A stretch of 64,000 bases of DNA from Flavipsychrobacter sp. (GTDB lineage: Bacteria > Bacteroidota > Bacteroidia > Chitinophagales > Chitinophagaceae): contig JARLGY010000018.1 in assembly GCA_031292525.1 (NCBI GenBank), forward strand, positions 310,001 through 374,000, in the 5' to 3' direction. How positions within the stretch are numbered: the stretch's first letter is position 1; the number at the start of each line of letters is the position of its first letter. Under the pieces are notes generated by a model. It was not told the DNA's origin and searched no databases. It was given only the letters and a program-made list of their open reading frames with translations. Positions 8,099 to 16,838 of the stretch are shown piece by piece. The position numbers and the translations under genes are program-made.

Positions 8099-9325
8099 TT
8101 ATTTGTTAACACGCCACAGCAGGCAACCATCTCCGTAACTCAGAAAACGGAACCCAGCTCCCATTGCATATTCATAAATCCGTCTCCACTCATCCCCAAC
8201 CAGTGCTGCTATCAGCAACAATAACGTAGAATGTGGTTGGTGAAAATTTGTAACAAGGCCGGTAGCTACCTTAAATCTATATCCTGGCGCTATTAATATC
8301 TGTGTGCGTGTCACTATCTTTTCTTTCCCTTCTTTTTGCAACCAATGCAATATGCTGTTAAGCGCAGTCTGTATTGTTGGGCTTGCATCCAGTTCATAAG
8401 GCTCCCATTGTGTCAGTGCCACGCCCTCAAAATCTATGGGCATACCTTGCAATAGTTTACAACCTATCCAGTACAAGCTTTCTATAGTGCGCAATGATGT
8501 AGTACCTACCGGAACAATATAGCCATCAGCATGTGCCATTAATTGCTCTAAAGCCTGTTTGCTCACTTCTATCCACTCTGCATGCATGTCATGGGCAGCC
8601 ATGGTTTCGCTCTTCACCGGCTTAAATGTACCTGCCCCCACATGCAGTGTCACAAGCGCCTTGTCAATACCTTTCTGTTCAATATTTTGCAGTACACGTT
8701 CGGTAAAGTGTAGGCCAGCTGTTGGCGCAGCTACACTGCCATCATCCTTTGCATATACGGTCTGGTACCTGCTGTTATCACCCGTTTCTGCTTCCCGGTG
8801 CAGGTAGGGCGGTAATGGCACCCTACCACAGTAATGCAATACTTCCGCAAAAGAGATTGTGGTATCATCCCATTGCAATTTCAATATATATGTTCCATTC
8901 TTACGTTCCAGTATACTTGCTGTAAGTTTAAACTCAGGCTTAATACACGTCATTTGCAATACCTGGCCATCTTTCCACTTGCCTGCCCCACCAACAAGGC
9001 AATGCCACTCCACGCATCCTTTTTGCAGCATTGCAGTTTGTATATCAGCATACTTATTTCCCGGTTCCAGGCAGAACACCTCTATCTTTCCACCGGTCTC
9101 TTTTGTAAATACCAGCCTTGCATGTACTACACGTGTTTGGTTAAACACCATAAGTGCCCCTGCAGGTATATACTCAGCTATATTCAGGTAACTATCTTCA
9201 GTTATGTCTCCAGCCTTGTATATCAGCAGGCGAGCAGCATCGCGCTCTTCCAACGGATACTTAGCTATGCGGTCATCTGGTAGCTGGTAAGTAAAATCTT
9301 CAATTTTAAGATCGCGGGGGTGCAT
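8099..9325 (-). CDS. queA: tRNA preQ1(34) S-adenosylmethionine ribosyltransferase-isomerase
   Basis: QueA transfers the ribosyl part of SAM to 7-aminomethyl-7-deazaguanine in tRNA, making epoxyqueuosine. The 408-residue protein shows the family start (DFTYQLPDDRIAKYPLEERD), the VFNQTRVVHARL segment, AAPTAGLHFTERVL in the centre, VGAGTFKPV, GTTSLRTIES and the C-terminal NFHQPHSTLLLLIAA. It is longer than the E. coli enzyme (about 356) because of inserts in the beta-barrel part, as is common in Bacteroidota. It lies 21 bases after dGTPase on the same strand. Confidence 0.93.
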   Translation of the reverse strand: MHPRDLKIEDFTYQLPDDRIAKYPLEERDAARLLIYKAGDITEDSYLNIAEYIPAGALMVFNQTRVVHARLVFTKETGGKIEVFCLEPGNKYADIQTAMLQKGCVEWHCLVGGAGKWKDGQVLQMTCIKPEFKLTASILERKNGTYILKLQWDDTTISFAEVLHYCGRVPLPPYLHREAETGDNSRYQTVYAKDDGSVAAPTAGLHFTERVLQNIEQKGIDKALVTLHVGAGTFKPVKSETMAAHDMHAEWIEVSKQALEQLMAHADGYIVPVGTTSLRTIESLYWIGCKLLQGMPIDFEGVALTQWEPYELDASPTIQTALNSILHWLQKEGKEKIVTRTQILIAPGYRFKVATGLVTNFHQPHSTLLLLIAALVGDEWRRIYEYAMGAGFRFLSYGDGCLLWRVNK

Positions 9326-9346
9326 CTCCGTTACTTCAATTTTATG

Positions 9347-10735
9347 TTAGCGCAATTCAGGTATAGTAATACCTGTTATTTTCCTGTACAGATCTATCGC
9401 ATACAGATCTGTCATCCCGGATATAAAATCTACAACCGATTGTACATCAGCGTATAAATGTTCTCTTTTTTGGGTAATTGGAAACTGATCGGGAATGATC
9501 TTCACGATCTTTCCCGATTTGGTATGCCCCTTATGCAGCACCGCTTGTAGTAATTCTTTCAATAATCCACCAATCACATTATACCCTGCCAGCTCTATTT
9601 CTACAACCGACCGGTAATTGTAGATATTTTTCACCGAAAAGTTGTTGATCTCTTCAATCAGTTTATGGTCTTCCTCTGGTAGGCATTTCATTAGGTCCTT
9701 TTGTAGCGTACCGTTAAGTAAAGCTTCTTCATTATCCATAAATATTTGTGACAATGTCTGTATCATCAACCCTATCCAACGCGCCCTGATGTATTGTACT
9801 TTTTGGTTATTGTCATTAATATTGGATAGTTTCTCCTCTATATACTCTACAGAATTGTATCCGGTACCGCCTTCAAAAAATGGCAGAAACAACTCTTTAA
9901 ATTTATCTAACGAAATAATTTGCAGCCGGTGAGCATCTTCCAGGTCTATAACCCGGTAACAGATATCGTCAGCCGCTTCTGTAAGAAACACAAATGGGTG
10001 CCGAGCATAAACATCCTCAAAACCGGGCATTTGTGGTATGCCAAATGTTAAAGCTATGTCTTTATACGTAGCAGCTTCACTATCAAAGAAGCCAGACTTT
10101 TTAGTAGCAATGAGTCCAGTCTTCTTAAAGCCAGCCAAAGAGCTGCAAGGATACTTTACAATAGATGCCAGGGTAGTATATGTAAGCTTGTATCCCCCGG
10201 GTTCTTTTTCATTAAAGCTATTGGTCAATATGCGTAAAGCATTTGAGTTACCTTCAAAGTATTCAAAATCTTTAAGTTGTGCTGGCGATAGATGCTCGCA
10301 AATTATTTTCTGCGTCTCACTATCCATTTCTGTGAAATAGGTGCGTATAGCATCCTCACCCGAATGTCCAAATGGCGGATTGCCAATATCATGCGCCAGG
10401 CAGGCAGCAGCTATAACTGATGGTAGCTCATATTTATAAAATTCAGCAAAATCGGGGCCTTCATTTGGGTATTTTTTTGCCAGTGCATCTCCCACATTTT
10501 TACCTATAGAGCGCCCCACTGATGCCACTTCAAGACTATGTGTAAGCCTGTTATGTACAAATACAGAACCTGGCAGGGGGAAAACCTGCGTCTTGTTTTG
10601 CAACCTGCGAAATGCCGAGGAGAATATAATGCGGTCATAATCGCGCAAAAAAGAGTTGCGGGCTGGTTCCGGATTGGAATCCTTACGTATTGGATCGCCC
10701 GTACGCCGCGGACTATATAAGGTCTGCCAGTTCAT
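9347..10735 (-). CDS. dgt: Deoxyguanosinetriphosphate triphosphohydrolase (dGTPase)
   Basis: It hydrolyses dGTP to deoxyguanosine and triphosphate. HD-domain metal ligands are visible: H in NRLTHSLEV, HD in CLAHDIGNPPFGHSGE, and a later D in EAADDICYRVIDLED. The 462-residue form beginning MNWQTLYSPRRTGD is chosen. The upstream extension to 10867 crosses a perfect -7 element and a terminator and is out of character for the family. The gene heads the run dgt-queA-(nadC). In some bacteria dGTPases limit phage DNA synthesis, but nothing here marks it as a defence gene. Confidence 0.92.
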   Translation of the reverse strand: MNWQTLYSPRRTGDPIRKDSNPEPARNSFLRDYDRIIFSSAFRRLQNKTQVFPLPGSVFVHNRLTHSLEVASVGRSIGKNVGDALAKKYPNEGPDFAEFYKYELPSVIAAACLAHDIGNPPFGHSGEDAIRTYFTEMDSETQKIICEHLSPAQLKDFEYFEGNSNALRILTNSFNEKEPGGYKLTYTTLASIVKYPCSSLAGFKKTGLIATKKSGFFDSEAATYKDIALTFGIPQMPGFEDVYARHPFVFLTEAADDICYRVIDLEDAHRLQIISLDKFKELFLPFFEGGTGYNSVEYIEEKLSNINDNNQKVQYIRARWIGLMIQTLSQIFMDNEEALLNGTLQKDLMKCLPEEDHKLIEEINNFSVKNIYNYRSVVEIELAGYNVIGGLLKELLQAVLHKGHTKSGKIVKIIPDQFPITQKREHLYADVQSVVDFISGMTDLYAIDLYRKITGITIPELR

Positions 10736-10766
10736 TTTGCAGTAATAATTTGTTTTGTGTGGGTTG

Positions 10767-10774
10767 CAAAGGTA
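10767..10774 (-). promoter_or_regulatory. -7 element upstream of dgt (TACCTTTG on minus strand)
   Basis: The plus strand reads CAAAGGTA, an exact TAnnTTTG match on the minus strand 31 bases before the ATG at 10735. It fixes the start choice for dgt, because a longer ORF would begin upstream of the transcript. Confidence 0.5.
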
Positions 10775-10828
10775 CACTGTTAAATACCATAAGTTAATTG
10801 CTAATCCGCATAGTCGCAAATACAAAAA

Positions 10829-10850
10829 AGCCGGATCAGAAGATCCGGCT
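10829..10850 (-). terminator. Intrinsic terminator upstream of dgt
   Basis: A perfect 9-bp stem, AGCCGGATC / GATCCGGCT with a 4-base loop, is followed on the minus strand by a T run (10824-10829 read as A on plus). It ends a minus-strand transcript just before the dgt promoter. Confidence 0.7.
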
Positions 10851-11180
10851 CTACACACACAATACACACATCTTTACCTATTTATAGCCAGTTGTTTCAA
10901 TTTCTTTACTGCTCAGATGGGGCGGTCTAACAGCAGGTTGTTCATCACGGTCACTACCTATGCTAAAAGACCATACCAACTTTTCATTCGTTTGTCATTT
11001 TGTTACAATCTTCTTTACCTGCATACACATCACCTTGTACAGGCTATAAAAATTCAGGGCCTGGTGCTTTGCATCAGGCCCTGAGGAGGGAAAATATTCG
11101 GAGCGTTTTCAAGGTGGGAAAATCAAAGGGTATTCTACCTATATGCTTATTATTATCGTGCCAAGGCTACTAAATAATAT
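10851..11180 (-). other. Intergenic stretch bounded by terminators; possible short RNA
   Basis: No protein gene is supported between dgt and the secreted protein gene at 11234. Three minus-strand terminator hairpins (10829, 11054, 11181) are spaced along this interval. At least one short minus-strand transcript may therefore begin between 10850 and 11054 and end at 10829. Only tiny ORFs (under 15 codons) occur on that strand. Confidence 0.35.
11049..11084 (-). terminator. Terminator-like hairpin, minus direction
   Basis: A 10-bp stem, TCAGGGCCTG / CAGGCCCTGA (11054-11063 with 11075-11084), is followed on the minus strand by ATTTTTA. There is no T run on the plus strand, so it works in the minus direction only. 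Confidence 0.55.
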
Positions 11181-11211
11181 AAAAGTGCCGGCAATTGCTG
11201 CCGGCACTTTT
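11181..11211. terminator. Bidirectional intrinsic terminator
   Basis: A 13-bp perfect stem, AAAAGTGCCGGCA / TGCCGGCACTTTT with a 5-base loop, lies 23 bases after the stop of the secreted protein gene. The terminal A/T tracts allow use on either strand. Confidence 0.8.
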
Positions 11212-11233
11212 ATAATTTTAACAACCAATAAAT

Positions 11234-12820
11234 CTATTGCTTAACAAACTTCATTGTGAAAACCGCACCGTTTAACAGGCGAACGTTTGCGTAGTAAATG
11301 CCTGTTGCAAGCTGTGCCATATTAATATTCAATACTTTATCAGAAGATACAGTAGTAAACACGCGCTGTCCGGCCATATTGTATATAGCAACTGCCTTAT
11401 CGCCTTCAGCAAAAGTATTAATGAAAACATTGTTACCTGCAGGGTTAGGATACAATACAGGAGTTGCTGTGTTAGCGATCACATTTGGTACTGCAACATG
11501 ATGATAATGATAAGCTGTATCTATTGCAACACCATCAAGTGTTACGTTGTCAAACCTGTTATTACCACTTGTACCTGCAGTATTACCCTGTGGAACTATT
11601 TTGAACACCAATTTAGCATTATTGTAAGCTGCCGGGTCAGTTATTTGGATAGTTTTTAAAGAGAACGCAAGAGTAGTTGTATCAAAGGCTTCGCTCAGGC
11701 CGCTTGTAAGCCATGTAGTCCCGCTATCAACGCTGTAGTAGTAATAGTTCTTAAGCATACCGCTAGTAAAGCTTGATGCTTCTACAGCATAAGAGAATAC
11801 AAGGTTCTTGTAGTTAAGCGATGGTATATAAAACAACAGGTAAGCGCTATCTGAAGGGTTACGGAACCTAAAAGAATTACCATCTGGTGTTGCAACGCCA
11901 TTTACAGTCCTGTCGTTTCTATCTGAATCTGCAGTAGTAACAGGATAGTCATCAACATAACCGGCATAAGCGCTCGATGTTCCTGATAACAAAGTATATT
12001 TCAGAGCAGTGATATTAGTATCAAGTACTGAATAATCAGCTTTTATTGCTGGTATACCCGGGTTGTGATAAGCAGTGCTGAAGTTATTGAAATTCCAGTA
12101 GTGTACTAACGCCAATGTGCTGCCACCCGTGCCACCACCACCTGTAGTGATTGCAGTGCCATCAACTGAGATGTTATCAAACCTTACGTTACCGGCAAGC
12201 AAACGAACTGTGTTTGTTACTTTAAATATCAATTTAGGGTTGTTATTTACTGCGCTATCTGCACCAAAAGTTACTGTTATCAGGCTAAATACCGGAGTTA
12301 CTGTATCTTTTGCAGTAGATAACGATGCTGTTTTCCAGGTAGCGCCACTGTCTGTGCTGTAAGCAAATGCCTGGTTAGTTGCAGATGTTGTTGTATTTGA
12401 AGTTTCAATTGCAAATTTCAAGGTTATGTTTTTGTAACCGGTTGTTGGTATGTTGAAAGTCAAATAAGCGCTATCTGAAGGGCTACGGAACCTGATAGCA
12501 TTACCTGATGGCGTAGCTACACTGTTTATAGGTCTTAAATTCAGACTGTCAAAATCAGGGGTGCCAGCAGAAACCGCTACAAAATCAATGTAACCTGCAT
12601 ACGTGCTAGATGCTCCAGTTACAAGATGATAAACAAATAACGCTTTGTTTGTGTCAATAGCAGAATAGTCAGCCTTAAATGCCGGGATACCTGGATTTTT
12701 GTAAACGGCAGTAGTGTAAGCTGGATTGTTGAAGTTCCAATAATGGATAAGTGTTTGGGCATTTGTTTGCGCTACAACAGCAAACAGGCCAATAAAAAGG
12801 GGGAGTAATATTTTTTTCAT
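11234..12820 (-). CDS. Secreted protein with two tandem domains and type IX sorting tail
   Basis: The 528-residue protein has a Sec signal peptide (cleavage likely after TNAQ, about residue 22). Two copies of a domain of roughly 200 residues follow: residues about 24-225 and 237-433. Both begin with HYWNFNN and contain NPGIPA, KADYS, YAGY, NGVATP/NSVATP, RFRxPSDSAYL, YSxDSGxTW and FDNxxxDGxAI. The C-terminal 80 residues (ATPVLYPNPAGNNVFINT to the end) form a type IX sorting domain, so the protein is exported across the outer membrane and probably anchored. A Gly-rich linker joins the repeats. Function is unknown; the fold is likely a lectin-like beta-sandwich. Confidence 0.82.
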   Translation of the reverse strand: MKKILLPLFIGLFAVVAQTNAQTLIHYWNFNNPAYTTAVYKNPGIPAFKADYSAIDTNKALFVYHLVTGASSTYAGYIDFVAVSAGTPDFDSLNLRPINSVATPSGNAIRFRSPSDSAYLTFNIPTTGYKNITLKFAIETSNTTTSATNQAFAYSTDSGATWKTASLSTAKDTVTPVFSLITVTFGADSAVNNNPKLIFKVTNTVRLLAGNVRFDNISVDGTAITTGGGGTGGSTLALVHYWNFNNFSTAYHNPGIPAIKADYSVLDTNITALKYTLLSGTSSAYAGYVDDYPVTTADSDRNDRTVNGVATPDGNSFRFRNPSDSAYLLFYIPSLNYKNLVFSYAVEASSFTSGMLKNYYYYSVDSGTTWLTSGLSEAFDTTTLAFSLKTIQITDPAAYNNAKLVFKIVPQGNTAGTSGNNRFDNVTLDGVAIDTAYHYHHVAVPNVIANTATPVLYPNPAGNNVFINTFAEGDKAVAIYNMAGQRVFTTVSSDKVLNINMAQLATGIYYANVRLLNGAVFTMKFVKQ

Positions 12821-12939
12821 TTTTCGTCTTGTTTAGAATGCAAAACAAGACCTTTAACTTAACGGTTACATTACCAGATGATTACCTTAATGTTAAGACA
12901 AACTGAAATAAAATTCAGACTTCGTTTTTTGAAGAAATG

Positions 12940-12976
12940 GGAAAGTCGTTAACAATGGCCATGTTAACGACTTTCC
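12940..12976. terminator. Bidirectional terminator
   Basis: A perfect 15-bp stem, GGAAAGTCGTTAACA / TGTTAACGACTTTCC with a 7-base loop, lies between two minus-strand genes and 15 bases after the stop of the MoxR-like ATPase gene. Confidence 0.75.
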
Positions 12977-12991
12977 ATATAAAATTATTTT

Positions 12992-14521
12992 TTAAAAACC
13001 ATCTTCCTGGTCATCCTCATCTGCTCCAAGGCTCATGTTCAGCATACTCCCCAATATATCGGCAAACGCGTAACCACCGGCTTCCACACCTTTCTTGCTG
13101 ATAAGTGAAAACTCTGACAATCCATGTAAAAGAAACTCCATCAGCAAAGCTGTATGTGCTTCATTTTCATTGGGGTAGTATTGTTTCACCGCTGCATGCA
13201 GGCCGCTAACATTATATAGGTGCTGCACATAGTCAGCATCGGGCTCATCTTGCAACAGCATCAGGTCATTCCCTTTGCCAAACCAATCAATAACGGGTTG
13301 ATAAGGATTGGGGTTGGGTTTATTCCGCTGTGCTTCCTTCGCACTTTTCTTAAATGTCTGTGGGTCGGGGAAGTATTGGGTAAATACTGTGCGTATGGCT
13401 TGCCCTATCAGGCGGTAGGCAACATTCTGAGGCCCTTCCTGTTCTCCCTCATATACCAGTTCTATCTTACCGGTTATAGAGGGTATGATACCTATAAAAT
13501 CTGATATGCGGCTAATAGTATGCTCTTGCTGCTCGCGCAGGGCACGACGCTCTGCTGTACTTACCAGGTTTTCGTAAGCCGATATAGTGAGACGTGCCGA
13601 TACACCACTTTTCTGATCCACATATTCACTTTTGCGGGCTTCCATAGCCACCTGCTCTACCAATGTGCGACACAGATCAGGTATTTCCACTCGTTTTAAC
13701 TGTGCAGGAAGTACTTCAGCTTCCTGGCTGGTTATTGCTTTGCTTAGTTCCACAGTTTTAGGATAGTGAGTCACTATCTGGCTTTCAATGCGGTCTTTCA
13801 ATGGCGTTACTATGCTGCCACGGTTGGTATAATCTTCAGGGTTTGCTGTAAATATAAACAGGATGTCAAGAGGCATCCTCAGTTTGAAACCCCTTATCTG
13901 TATATCTCCTTCCTGCAAAATATTGAATAGTGATACTTGTATTCTTGCCTGCAGGTCGGGCAGCTCATTGATCACAAATATCCCCCTGTGCGAGCGTGGT
14001 ATGATACCATAATGTATCACACGTTCATCAGCAAAGCTCAGCCGCATGTTTGCAGCCTTTATTGGGTCCACATCACCTATAAGGTCAGCTACAGACACAT
14101 CGGGCGTTGCCAGCTTTTCGCCATACCGGTTGCTGCGATGCAGCCAGGTAATTGGGGTCTCATCGCCTTTCTCTTCTATCAGTTCCCGTGCGTATAGCGA
14201 TATAGGCAGCATTGGGTCATCGTTTATCTCGCTGCCTCCTACCACTGGTATCCATTCGTCAAGCAGGTGTGTCATCTCACGGGCCATACGGGTCTTTGCC
14301 TGTCCGCGCAACCCCAGGAACAGTATATTATGCCGCGACAATATAGCGCGTTCCACATCAGGTATTACAGTGTCTTCGTAACCTAATACACTCTGAAAGG
14401 GATTTTTCTTTTCTTTTATGATCTTTATGAGGTTATCCCTTATTTCGTCTTTTACTGTTTTAGGGGTGTAACCATGTTTTTTTAATGCGCCTAAAGTCTG
14501 TATCTCCGGTTGTGTCATCAT
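12992..14521 (-). CDS. MoxR/magnesium chelatase-like AAA+ ATPase
   Basis: This 509-residue cytoplasmic AAA+ protein resembles the ChlI-type subunit. Walker A is at about residues 68-77 (LGLRGQAKTR), Walker B is VINELPDL, and a sensor-type segment is IFTANPEDYTNRG. The C-terminal third is an acidic helical region ending in ADEDDQEDGF. In Bacteroidota such proteins are often annotated as magnesium chelatase although the organisms make no chlorophyll. They usually pair with a von Willebrand factor A protein. No such partner is adjacent here; BatB at 41.9 kb is a separate locus. Substrate unknown. Confidence 0.8.
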   Translation of the reverse strand: MMTQPEIQTLGALKKHGYTPKTVKDEIRDNLIKIIKEKKNPFQSVLGYEDTVIPDVERAILSRHNILFLGLRGQAKTRMAREMTHLLDEWIPVVGGSEINDDPMLPISLYARELIEEKGDETPITWLHRSNRYGEKLATPDVSVADLIGDVDPIKAANMRLSFADERVIHYGIIPRSHRGIFVINELPDLQARIQVSLFNILQEGDIQIRGFKLRMPLDILFIFTANPEDYTNRGSIVTPLKDRIESQIVTHYPKTVELSKAITSQEAEVLPAQLKRVEIPDLCRTLVEQVAMEARKSEYVDQKSGVSARLTISAYENLVSTAERRALREQQEHTISRISDFIGIIPSITGKIELVYEGEQEGPQNVAYRLIGQAIRTVFTQYFPDPQTFKKSAKEAQRNKPNPNPYQPVIDWFGKGNDLMLLQDEPDADYVQHLYNVSGLHAAVKQYYPNENEAHTALLMEFLLHGLSEFSLISKKGVEAGGYAFADILGSMLNMSLGADEDDQEDGF

Positions 14522-14686
14522 AATTTTGCGTTCATTCCGAGGTCTAAAATTAAGCTATGCGGCAATGCAACGAGCACGCACTTTGTATAGCTGTATAGAA
14601 AATGACAATCCTGAACGGTAATTGTTCAGAGCAGTGTAACATTTCCGGCAATATATTTTTTGTAGAATGATTTAACCTGCACTATT

Positions 14687-15871
14687 TCAATAAATTCCAT
14701 TCGGGCTATCTTCATCCATGCCTGAACTCTCTTTCTTTTTTTCGTCGTCTTTGTGGGGAACTCCTTTTGCAAATGAGCCTTTTTCTATGATCTTGTCCAG
14801 CTCTTTTGCTCTTTCCGGCGACAATTCTAATTGGGTCATTCGCACATCATAGCCCGTCTTATCTTCAGATGAGCCCCAGTTACCGGTGAATGCTCCATTC
14901 TTAAAAGCCAGGTCCATACTGCCTATGGGTGGGTCTTCAGTAAACTGCCACCTCCCTTCAGGAGTTTTTGATACATCTAGTTTTATGTACTCATCCTGGT
15001 CTCCAAACTTGTAAATGGCCTCCCATGCGCAAATTCCCTCAGGGCAGTTACCTTTCAGGTAGCGGATGTATAGCTTTACGGGTATCTCATTATCAAATGT
15101 GCCGCCAAACAGCTTGCGGTCCACAACTTCCATTGTTTCCATGCCACCCGCCTGGTGCTGTGGTGCATCCTCTTCTTCCTCAACTTTAATAGGAGCACGG
15201 TGGTGTGCACTATCTATAAGGGCAAGATCCTGCTCTGTGAGGCCCAGGGCAGCCAGCATCTTCTGCCGCCTTACTTCTATGGCCAGTTTTTCCTGGTATT
15301 CTTCTACATTCGATGCTTCAAATATATTCATTACCTGGCCCCCGTACCACAAGCCATTTATATTTTGCATCTCCCTTATGGTAAATGCAAAGATGCGCTT
15401 GGTAAGCATATCCTTAATAAATACGTACCCCTGGAAACGATCGGTAGCTATCTTATTATAGCCAACAATATCTCGGGTTAACGTCATTCGCTGCAGCTCA
15501 AACCTTTCAAGGACTATCCTGTCCCAGTGCAGGCCGCTATCCTCGCCTTTCTTAATTACATTATAATAATTATAGACAATAGCGGGGTTAAATGCAGGAT
15601 CGTACTGCTGCACTTTTTCAGGATGCTGGCGGATATGGCTTATCTGCTCCATATCATCTATACTGCCGCTATAGGTCATTATCTGCATCCAAAGCGTATC
15701 AAAGGACGGGAATAGTGCCGCGTAGGATATAGTATCCTTGTATTGCATACAACCTAAAAGATTGCCTATAAGTTCGCTTTCCTTGGTAGAAACCGCTCCT
15801 GCACTGCAATCCTGCGCATATAATATGGCACAGGCGAAAACCGCAATTATATATTTGTAAATAACCTTCAT
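14687..15871 (-). CDS. Secreted/periplasmic protein of unknown function
   Basis: The 394-residue protein has a clear signal peptide (hydrophobic residues 6-19, cleavage near CSAG). The N-terminal half is alpha/beta, with repeated aromatic segments (YNKIATDRFQGYVFIKD). The C-terminal part contains PVKLYIRYLKGNCPEGICAW, with a Cys pair, followed by strands, and ends in a highly charged Lys/Glu/Asp-rich tail. I do not recognise the family. It is flanked by terminators on the downstream BI-1 side and is probably monocistronic. Confidence 0.65.
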   Translation of the reverse strand: MKVIYKYIIAVFACAILYAQDCSAGAVSTKESELIGNLLGCMQYKDTISYAALFPSFDTLWMQIMTYSGSIDDMEQISHIRQHPEKVQQYDPAFNPAIVYNYYNVIKKGEDSGLHWDRIVLERFELQRMTLTRDIVGYNKIATDRFQGYVFIKDMLTKRIFAFTIREMQNINGLWYGGQVMNIFEASNVEEYQEKLAIEVRRQKMLAALGLTEQDLALIDSAHHRAPIKVEEEEDAPQHQAGGMETMEVVDRKLFGGTFDNEIPVKLYIRYLKGNCPEGICAWEAIYKFGDQDEYIKLDVSKTPEGRWQFTEDPPIGSMDLAFKNGAFTGNWGSSEDKTGYDVRMTQLELSPERAKELDKIIEKGSFAKGVPHKDDEKKKESSGMDEDSPNGIY

Positions 15872-15947
15872 GCACTTAACCGCTAATTAAAGATAAGGAA
15901 ATAGCACTTCCATAGCTTCACATCTAGCATTCTGTTGCCATACAACA

Positions 15948-15975
15948 AAAAAGGTTGCCGATCGGCAACCTTTTT
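15948..15975. terminator. Bidirectional intrinsic terminator
   Basis: A perfect palindromic stem, GGTTGCCGATCGGCAACC, is flanked by A and T tracts and lies 20 bases after the stop of the BI-1 family gene. Confidence 0.8.
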
Positions 15976-15995
15976 ATACTTAAAGATATTTAATG

Positions 15996-16733
15996 TTAAT
16001 TCCTCCTTTTGCCAAACAAACGCAATAGCATCAGGAACAGGTTGATGAAATCGAGATACAGGCTAAGAGCGCCAAAGATGGCAAGCTTCCTTGTTTCATT
16101 CTCGCCTATACCATAAGCACCTGCACCTATTTGTTTTAGTTTTTGCACATCGTATGCAGTAAGACCGGTAAATACAGCCACACCTATGAAGCTAATGATG
16201 TAGTCCATAAATGCGCTGCCCAGGAACATGTTTACTATAGAGGCAATGATGATACCTATAAGCCCCATCATCAATATGCGGCCAAAAGAAGTAAGATCTT
16301 GCTTTGTGGTGTAGCCCAAAACAGCCATAACCCCAAACATAACAGAGGCCGATAAGAAGCAACCAAACACAGAACTGGTGGTATAAATAACCAGCCATAC
16401 ACTGAGGCTAATGCCCATGATAGCCGCAAACGTTAAAAAGAGAAAGGTCATTACCGGGGCCGATAATTTGTTGTAGCCAAAAGACATAAGCAATACAAAA
16501 CCCAATGGTGCAAACCTTGCCAAAGTACCCAGGCCTGTAAAATTGCGACCATCGAATACAGAACCCATAAGCTCTGGGCTATTTGCAAACCAAAGCGAGA
16601 AAAAAGCTGAAAGACCTAAAGCCGCAAACATCCATAAAAATACACTGGCCATGAAGGTTTTAGCTACTGGCCGTACTGTTGAACCTACTACCTGGTAATC
16701 AGCATACTGCTGATCCTGATTGAAATTATTCAT
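15996..16733 (-). CDS. Bax inhibitor-1/YccA family membrane protein
   Basis: The 245-residue integral membrane protein has seven predicted helices (first at about 29-50, last near 220-240) and family features: FMASVFLWMFAALGLSA near the start, GLTAYDVQKLK between helices 6 and 7, and the C-terminal ALSLYLDFINLFLMLLRLFGKR. Members act as pH-sensitive calcium leak channels or modulate membrane proteases such as FtsH. The role here is not established. On the minus strand a near-consensus -7 element (TAACTTTA, plus-strand 16756-16763) lies about 23 bases above the ATG. Confidence 0.9.
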   Translation of the reverse strand: MNNFNQDQQYADYQVVGSTVRPVAKTFMASVFLWMFAALGLSAFFSLWFANSPELMGSVFDGRNFTGLGTLARFAPLGFVLLMSFGYNKLSAPVMTFLFLTFAAIMGISLSVWLVIYTTSSVFGCFLSASVMFGVMAVLGYTTKQDLTSFGRILMMGLIGIIIASIVNMFLGSAFMDYIISFIGVAVFTGLTAYDVQKLKQIGAGAYGIGENETRKLAIFGALSLYLDFINLFLMLLRLFGKRRN

Positions 16734-16838
16734 ATACTATCCTATAAAATTTGCATAAAGTTAGTAACTAAAACTTGCACAAAATGCTAAAATTGAATGC
16801 ATTTTTTACGCCACCAAAAAGGAATATTGAACAGGTAC

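Noticed and set aside
9347-10735. dGTPase as part of an anti-phage dNTP-depletion locus
   Set aside because: It lies with queA in a housekeeping run, has host-like composition, and is 12 kb from the dCTP deaminase insert.
9347-10867. Longer dGTPase start at 10867
   Set aside because: It would cross a terminator hairpin and a perfect -7 promoter element; the family begins at MNWQTLYS.
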